Below, piece by piece: positions 42,720 to 47,064 of a stretch of DNA of 47,064 nucleotides. The notes below the pieces were generated by a model, which made no database searches, was not told the origin of the DNA, and saw nothing but the letters and a program-made list of their open reading frames with translations. The DNA lies in assembly GCA_020850695.1 (NCBI GenBank), contig JADZEF010000223.1, positions 1 through 47,064 on the forward strand. The letters run 5' to 3'. The stretch comes from Planctomycetaceae bacterium. Its GTDB lineage: Bacteria > Planctomycetota > Planctomycetia > Planctomycetales > Planctomycetaceae. Both the position numbers and the translations under genes were made by a program. Positions within the stretch are counted from its first letter, which is position 1. Every line of letters starts with the position of its first letter.

Positions 42720-44017
42720 ACGTCTCGGCCGATGCCGTCGCGGCCGTGACCGGGATGGCGGGATCCTTCCTCGTGGCGCTCGGGGCGTTCAGCCTGCGGG
42801 ATTTCTCGCGAAGCCGCCTCGAAGAGGCCTGCGCCGGCCGCGGCCGGCCACACCGGTTTGGCGTCATCATCCGGGAATATGGAGATGCGCTCCTCGCCCT
42901 GGAGTGGCTGCTGCTTGCGCTCGTCTCGGCGACCGCCGTCGCGATGTTCCACTGGCTGAAATCCGGGGACGTCGAAGACCTGTTCGATGCCTGGGGCGGC
43001 GTCGCCGTGAATGCGGTTCTGTTTATGGCGGCAGGCGGTTTTCTGGTGGTGGTGCTTCCCTGGTGCATCGCCCGCGTTGCGGGAGAAAAGATACTGGCGG
43101 CCGCCTGGCCGGCCATGGCGGTCTGGAAGGGGTTGATGCGTCCCTTTCTTGCGATGGCCAACAAGCTGGACACCTACGCCCATCGCCTGACGGGCCTGGA
43201 AGAGCCGGGAACGTCCGAAGAGTCTGAGTTCAGCGAGGAGTTGCGGACCGTCGTCGACGAGGGGCAGCGCGAAGGGATCATCGAACACGGGGCGGGGACG
43301 ATCATTCGCCGCGTGATCGAGCTGCAGGAGTCGGACGTCTCGGCGATCATGACGCAGCGGACCGACATGGTCACGATTCCCGCGACAGCCTCCCTCGACG
43401 AGGCGCGGTTGACGTTCCTCGAGTGCGGCCATTCGCGGATTCCGGTGATCGGCGAAACGGCCGACGACGTCGTCGGCGTGCTCTACGCGAAGGATCTTTT
43501 GCAGCACTTGAAGGACGATCCGCCCCCTTCCGGCCTGCGAAGCCTCGTCCGAGAGCCGCTTTACGTTCCGGAGACGTCGGGGATCGACAAGCTGCTCGAG
43601 ACGATGAAGCGGGATCGAGTCCACTTCGCGCTGGCGATTGACGAATACGGCAACGTCGCCGGCCTCGTCACGATGGAGGACATTCTCGAGGAGATCGTCG
43701 GTGAAATCGGAGACGAGTACGACACCGCCGAAGAGTCCGGCATTTATCCCGTGAAGCCGGGCGTGGTCGAACTGGAGTCCTGGGTGCGGGTGGACGACCT
43801 CAACGAGCAGTTCGACTACGAACTGCCGGATGACGAGGACTTTGCCACGATCGGCGGATTCGTCCTGTCGCGGATGGGACGAATACCGAAGCCGGGAGAC
43901 AACATCACCTGGGAACAGCTGCGGCTGACGGTCCTCTCCGGAGACAAGCGGAGAATCGAACGATTGCGGGTCGAGGCGGACCCTTCGCTGGCTCCGAAAG
44001 CGGCGGAAGAGGACTGA
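42716..44017 (+). CDS. CorC/HlyC-type CBS-domain transporter-associated protein
   Basis: Protein of 433 residues starting with a GTG at 42716 inside the ybeY stop, so translationally coupled. The N-terminal third has several hydrophobic segments (GSFLVALGAFSL, EWLLLALVSATAVAMFHWL, AVLFMAAGGFLVVVLPWCI), as in CNNM-type membrane domains. Two CBS domains follow (IMTQRTDMVTIPATASLDEA; HFALAIDEYGNVAGLVTMED), then a C-terminal CorC_HlyC domain (ELESWVRVDDLNEQFDYELP, GGFVLSRMGRIPKPGD). The family is linked to Mg/Co efflux or to membrane protein regulation; the exact role is unknown. Confidence 0.87.
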   Translation: MNVSADAVAAVTGMAGSFLVALGAFSLRDFSRSRLEEACAGRGRPHRFGVIIREYGDALLALEWLLLALVSATAVAMFHWLKSGDVEDLFDAWGGVAVNAVLFMAAGGFLVVVLPWCIARVAGEKILAAAWPAMAVWKGLMRPFLAMANKLDTYAHRLTGLEEPGTSEESEFSEELRTVVDEGQREGIIEHGAGTIIRRVIELQESDVSAIMTQRTDMVTIPATASLDEARLTFLECGHSRIPVIGETADDVVGVLYAKDLLQHLKDDPPPSGLRSLVREPLYVPETSGIDKLLETMKRDRVHFALAIDEYGNVAGLVTMEDILEEIVGEIGDEYDTAEESGIYPVKPGVVELESWVRVDDLNEQFDYELPDDEDFATIGGFVLSRMGRIPKPGDNITWEQLRLTVLSGDKRRIERLRVEADPSLAPKAAEED

Positions 44018-44141
44018 CCGACTTCCGCGCTGCGAGGACGAATGGTCGGAGCCTGAAGCGTTGAAGCTCCGGAATCGCCAACCGTCGCCTTCATGGCAAT
44101 CAGATTCGGCCACGCGAGCAGGCCGTGAGGTGGGCGGTGCT

Positions 44142-44612
44142 TCATTCGAGGCGATCGACGGGATGGCCCGAGGCCGTGCGGCGTGGCGATCCGGTCGGCG
44201 GAATCGGAGTGGGGGCCGGAGGCAAAGGCGGGGCGGCTTGCGGCGCGGCGGACCGGGGATCGGAGGCGCCGTCCAGCACGCACTTGAGCTCGCACTTCTG
44301 CCCGACGACCTTGTCGGTCTTCATCAGCACCTTGCGGTAGCGGATGTGATCGCACTGGCGGCGGCACAGCCCGCACAGCAGGCATCCCTTCGACTGGCAA
44401 TAAGGGACGCACTTATCGCTGTAGATGGGCTTCTTCACGTCGGTCGTCACCGGTTGCAGCCGGCACGACGGACAACACGAAGCACACCCGCAACCGGGCT
44501 GCCCCGTGCACTCCTGCGAGTGGTGGTGGCGGTGAAAGAAGTCGCCGCCGGCTGCCCACGAGGCGACGAACATCACGCCGATCAGCGTGATGAGGCTGAG
44601 TCGATAGGTCAT
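44142..44612 (-). CDS. Small Cys- and His-rich exported protein
   Basis: Protein of 156 residues started at 44612, where a Sec signal appears (MTYRLSLITLIGVMFVASWA then AGGD). The mature part begins FFHRHHHSQE and is packed with Cys: CTGQPGCGCASCCPSC, CVPYCQSKGCLLCGLCRRQC and KCELKCVLDG. Such Cys clusters with an RKVLMKTDKVV-type strand occur in small exported proteins of planctomycetes; metal binding or disulfide crosslinking in the envelope is likely but unproven. The tail is Pro/Ala-rich. It is 47 bases downstream of the porin gene on the same strand, so the two probably form an operon. Confidence 0.72.
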   Translation of the reverse strand: MTYRLSLITLIGVMFVASWAAGGDFFHRHHHSQECTGQPGCGCASCCPSCRLQPVTTDVKKPIYSDKCVPYCQSKGCLLCGLCRRQCDHIRYRKVLMKTDKVVGQKCELKCVLDGASDPRSAAPQAAPPLPPAPTPIPPTGSPRRTASGHPVDRLE

Positions 44613-44659
44613 GAATCGCGTCCTTGCGGTTTCGTTGCGTGTGAGGGTGCGGCCGCCGG

Positions 44660-46474
44660 TCAGAAGTACCACTGCGTCAGCACGCCGAAGCCGTGGACCG
44701 TTCCGTCGAACGCGGGAGCCTGCACGCCGCGGCTGATGTTGAGATAGTTGAACTGGATTTTGGCGTTGTCGTTCCAGTACCAGTTCAGGCCGACGGTGTG
44801 CTGGCCCATCGTCCCTCCCTGCAGGTTGTTGTCGTTGAGATCGACGTACGAGTATCGGTATCCGACTTCCCAGGCGCCCGAGCCGGAGATGACCTTCTTG
44901 CAGCCGTCGCGGGTGACATAGAAGTTCTCGCGGACTTTCGGGCGGTCGTACATGGCCATGCGGCGATCGTAAGTGCGGTTTTCGCCGGTGAGGATGTAGC
45001 TTGCCTGAGCGTATCCGCCCCAGAAGAAGAGGTCGCCGTAGGAGGTTCCGACCGGAGGGGCGTTGCTGCCGGCGACCGGCGGTATGACCGCCCGCGCGTT
45101 CATGGTCTCGACGAGGGCCATTTCGGCCTGGATCGAGAACGGGCCGTTGATGAGCAGGAATTCGGGACTCAGAGTATGGACGCTGTCCGCCCCGAGGAAG
45201 CCGGTGTCGATGAACCGGCTCGCATTGCCGAAAGCGGAGAAGCCGCCGGGAAACGCCACGCCCGTGGCATCGCGCAGTTCGGGCCGTGCGCGGAAGCGGA
45301 CGACACGCTCCTGGTCGGCATAAGCATTCCCTGTCGCCCCGGGTTGAATGGATGCCCCGAGATCGGCGCGACGCCACTGGTACGAACCGCCGACGTGCAC
45401 GACATGCCGCCCTTCATCCGCATACAGGGGCGTCCAGGTCAGGCGGCTGGTGTCGGCGTAGTCGCCGGTTCCAAAATCGCCCGTGAAGATGCCGTTCGGC
45501 TGAATGCGGTGGAACATCGTCTGGAACACGACGTTTTGATCGAAGAAGTCGCGGCTGATCCAGACGCCTTGTCCGAACAGCGTCCAGAAGGCGTCCGAAA
45601 GCGATGACCGTTCGAGGAACGTGAGATGGTAGTCGCTCCCGATCATTTCCATGCCTTGCGGAACCTTGTGCTGGCCGATTCGAATCGTTCCAAAAAATGG
45701 AACGTCCTTCATGCCGACCCACATGTGATCGAACGTGGTCAGGTTGACCTGCTCGAAGTCGACTTCCAGGGCGAACTCGAAGAGTTCGTAGCCTGTGCCG
45801 TCGGCCCGCAGACGGACGCGACGGAAGAACGAGCCGTCCTGCAGCGAGCCCACGCCACGTGTCGCATTGACGGCCGAAGCGTTTGGAACGCCGCCTGCAC
45901 CGGGGGCCGCTTCCGTCAGCCGGCTCGGCTGATCCCAGAAAACCGTTTCCCACTGCAGGCGCCCGCCGAAGTGGATGTTCCAGTCCTTCTTGGCGGTCGT
46001 GAACCACAGGCCGTTATTCCAGTTGGCGTTGAGCTTCGGGTCCGAGCCGATTTCGTAGGGTTCGGCGTCGGCTTTCGCCTTGGCGTCTTTTTCGGCCTGG
46101 GCTTTCTTTTCATTTTCGGCCTTGAGGTACTCTCCGAAAAGCCGCTTGAACTCCGCCTGCTGAGCGTCAGTGAAGACGCTGGACGGTGCTGTGGGCGGGA
46201 GAAGATTGGCGACCCCTTCCTCATCGGAAGGGTCGGCAGCGACCTCGGCGGCGGTCCGCTCGACGCCCGCCTCCGGTTCCTTCGCCGGTTCGGCGATGGG
46301 CCGCTCTATCAGGCCGTCCCTTGATGGTTCGGCAAACGGGTTGGCCAACGGGCGTCCGGATTGACACCAGGCGGGTGCGCCGACCCCCATGACCAGGCTG
46401 ATCCAGGCGAGACAGGCAGCGACCCGGCGTTTTCCGCTCGTCCGGGAAAGAGTCGCGTCATCAAAGCGAGGCAT
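44660..46474 (-). CDS. OprP/OprO-like outer-membrane porin
   Basis: Exported protein of 604 residues with a Sec signal (VAACLAWISLVMGVGAPAWC) and an AGAGGA ribosome-binding site. After a Pro/Glu-rich stretch there is a short coiled coil (about 103-140, FKRLFGEYLKAENEKKAQAE), which in this protein type probably links to the cell wall or trimerises. The barrel follows: WNIHFGGRLQWETVFWDQ, FFRRVRLRADGTGYELFEFA, DVPFFGTIRIGQHKVPQGME, and a C-terminal VLTQWYF ending in Phe, as outer-membrane barrels do. The pattern is that of the phosphate-selective porin family; phosphate specificity is not shown. The Cys-rich protein gene follows directly. Confidence 0.87.
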   Translation of the reverse strand: MPRFDDATLSRTSGKRRVAACLAWISLVMGVGAPAWCQSGRPLANPFAEPSRDGLIERPIAEPAKEPEAGVERTAAEVAADPSDEEGVANLLPPTAPSSVFTDAQQAEFKRLFGEYLKAENEKKAQAEKDAKAKADAEPYEIGSDPKLNANWNNGLWFTTAKKDWNIHFGGRLQWETVFWDQPSRLTEAAPGAGGVPNASAVNATRGVGSLQDGSFFRRVRLRADGTGYELFEFALEVDFEQVNLTTFDHMWVGMKDVPFFGTIRIGQHKVPQGMEMIGSDYHLTFLERSSLSDAFWTLFGQGVWISRDFFDQNVVFQTMFHRIQPNGIFTGDFGTGDYADTSRLTWTPLYADEGRHVVHVGGSYQWRRADLGASIQPGATGNAYADQERVVRFRARPELRDATGVAFPGGFSAFGNASRFIDTGFLGADSVHTLSPEFLLINGPFSIQAEMALVETMNARAVIPPVAGSNAPPVGTSYGDLFFWGGYAQASYILTGENRTYDRRMAMYDRPKVRENFYVTRDGCKKVISGSGAWEVGYRYSYVDLNDNNLQGGTMGQHTVGLNWYWNDNAKIQFNYLNISRGVQAPAFDGTVHGFGVLTQWYF

Positions 46475-46991
46475 CCGTTGTCCTCTTTTCCCGTAGTGAG
46501 TGCCCCTGGACCGGCGCGGCGATCGCCAACGCCCGACGATCCACCGACCCGCCCCGCGATCCGCTCACGCGAGGATTCGTCCAACGCGTGAGCGAACGAA
46601 GCCGTCTCTCCAGCCGACTCGAATGCCCTGACTCGCCGACAAGCGGTCTGACGGAGACTTGAGTCCATCTCGGCTCATCGCGAGTTTTTCCCGATCAGCT
46701 CGCTCCGAGTGCGCGAAAATGCCGCCGGTATCATCTTTTCGGGTTGTAGCGGTCGTGACGATGACTTGAATTCTTCGTAAGGCCTAAAGTCCGAAGCGGG
46801 GGCGATATTTTGCCGTCGGTGAAAGCTCTGGAGACGTCGAAGGGGCGGAATCGCGCGGGGAAGTCCTCCCCGATTTGCTGGATTTCGTCTGTAGGCTCCC
46901 TAAACTGGCTGTCACATCGGCAACGGCCAGTCCGAGTGACACTCATCGCGATCCACACCACAGCTCGAGTCCCCAGAATCCGGAGCCTCTC
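46475..46991. other. Intergenic region between divergent genes (517 bp)
   Basis: No coding frame stands out. It contains the inverted repeat at 46562-46594 and an AT-richer patch (about 46725-46800) where the divergent promoters probably lie. A possible minus-strand -10 (TACAAC near 46746) and -35 (TTCAAG near 46768) are weak and not called separately. Confidence 0.4.
46562..46594. repeat. 10-bp inverted repeat upstream of the porin gene
   Basis: CGCTCACGCG (46562-46571) and CGCGTGAGCG (46585-46594) are perfect complements with a 13-base spacer. The site is about 90-120 bases upstream of the porin start. It shares the TCACGCG / CGCGTGA core with the repeat at 10613-10645. Confidence 0.5.
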
Positions 46992-47064
46992 ATGTTCGTC
47001 GTATTCCGATCCCTCCGACTATTCGGGGGGCTGCTGGTCATCGCCCTGGCCGCAGGCAGCGCTC
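46992..47064 (+). CDS. N-terminus of an exported protein, cut by the window edge
   Basis: The ATG at 46992 has GGAGCC just upstream and encodes a clear export signal (MFVVFRSLRLFGGLLVIALA then AGSA) before the sequence ends. The protein's identity cannot be known from this fragment; only the signal is visible. It is divergent from the porin gene. Confidence 0.6.
   Translation, partial: MFVVFRSLRLFGGLLVIALAAGSA

Overview
The window is high-GC DNA from a member of the Planctomycetota, most likely class Planctomycetia. The clearest signs are a 1251-residue PSCyt1/DUF1549/DUF1553 cytochrome protein, an exported DUF1080 (3-keto-glycoside hydrolase-like) protein, an exported PQQ-type beta-propeller, a BatA-type VWA membrane protein, and a porin next to a tiny Cys-rich secreted protein. 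No rRNA, tRNA, CRISPR array, insertion sequence or phage gene was recognised. Gene starts were moved from the longest open frame to internal starts wherever a ribosome-binding site, signal peptide or domain edge pointed there.

Layout: (1) 1-3128, a 5'-truncated MFS transporter converging on an alginate-export-type beta-barrel, with a bidirectional terminator between them. (2) 3626-14350, a complete chemotaxis cluster all on the plus strand: a heme-binding chemoreceptor, CheA, a second chemoreceptor with a CheR-docking tail, CheW, CheR, CheB (overlapping CheR by 4 bases), CheX and CheY. (3) 14562-19438, an inositol-monophosphatase-family enzyme, a CaMKII-association-like protein, a degenerate receiver, an FHA protein, and an HTH protein with acidic repeats and a C-terminal membrane anchor. 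(4) 19439-20416, a long stretch without a confident gene; it holds a terminator, then a structured, probably transcribed element built around an 11-bp inverted repeat made of an extended Shine-Dalgarno sequence and its complement. (5) 20417-21295, a small protein of unknown function and a cREC (cyclic-phosphate receiver) protein. (6) 21566-29888, a membrane Ser/Thr kinase, the DUF1080 protein, the PQQ propeller and the large cytochrome protein. (7) 30283-37684, an outer-membrane efflux lipoprotein, a FixJ/LuxR-like regulator with a degenerate receiver, an amidohydrolase, an unknown protein, an exported C45 acyltransferase and peptidase T. (8) 37715-47064, the BatA/VWA protein, ComF, HemC, a YbeY/CorC pair, the Cys-rich protein with its OprP-like porin, and the first codons of an exported protein that runs off the end.

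How the genes work together: the Che cluster is self-contained. Two receptors and CheW control CheA; CheA phosphorylates CheY and CheB; CheR and CheB set receptor methylation; CheX is the only CheY phosphatase visible. The kinase, the FHA protein and the HTH/acidic-repeat protein could form a phospho-threonine relay, but this is inference. The DUF1080, PQQ and PSCyt1/DUF1549/DUF1553 proteins are probably exported and fit the glycan-degrading envelope biology of the phylum.

The best candidate for something undescribed is the 19.74-21.3 kb region. It has a near-consensus -35 box with an upstream A-tract, several nested hairpins, a 14-nt perfect complement of the 16S rRNA tail that also forms an ideal ribosome-binding site for a 15-codon leader peptide, and a downstream arm imitating the 16S tail that would sequester it. 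An unrecognised protein and a cREC protein follow. All of this is read by eye, and no homology search was run.
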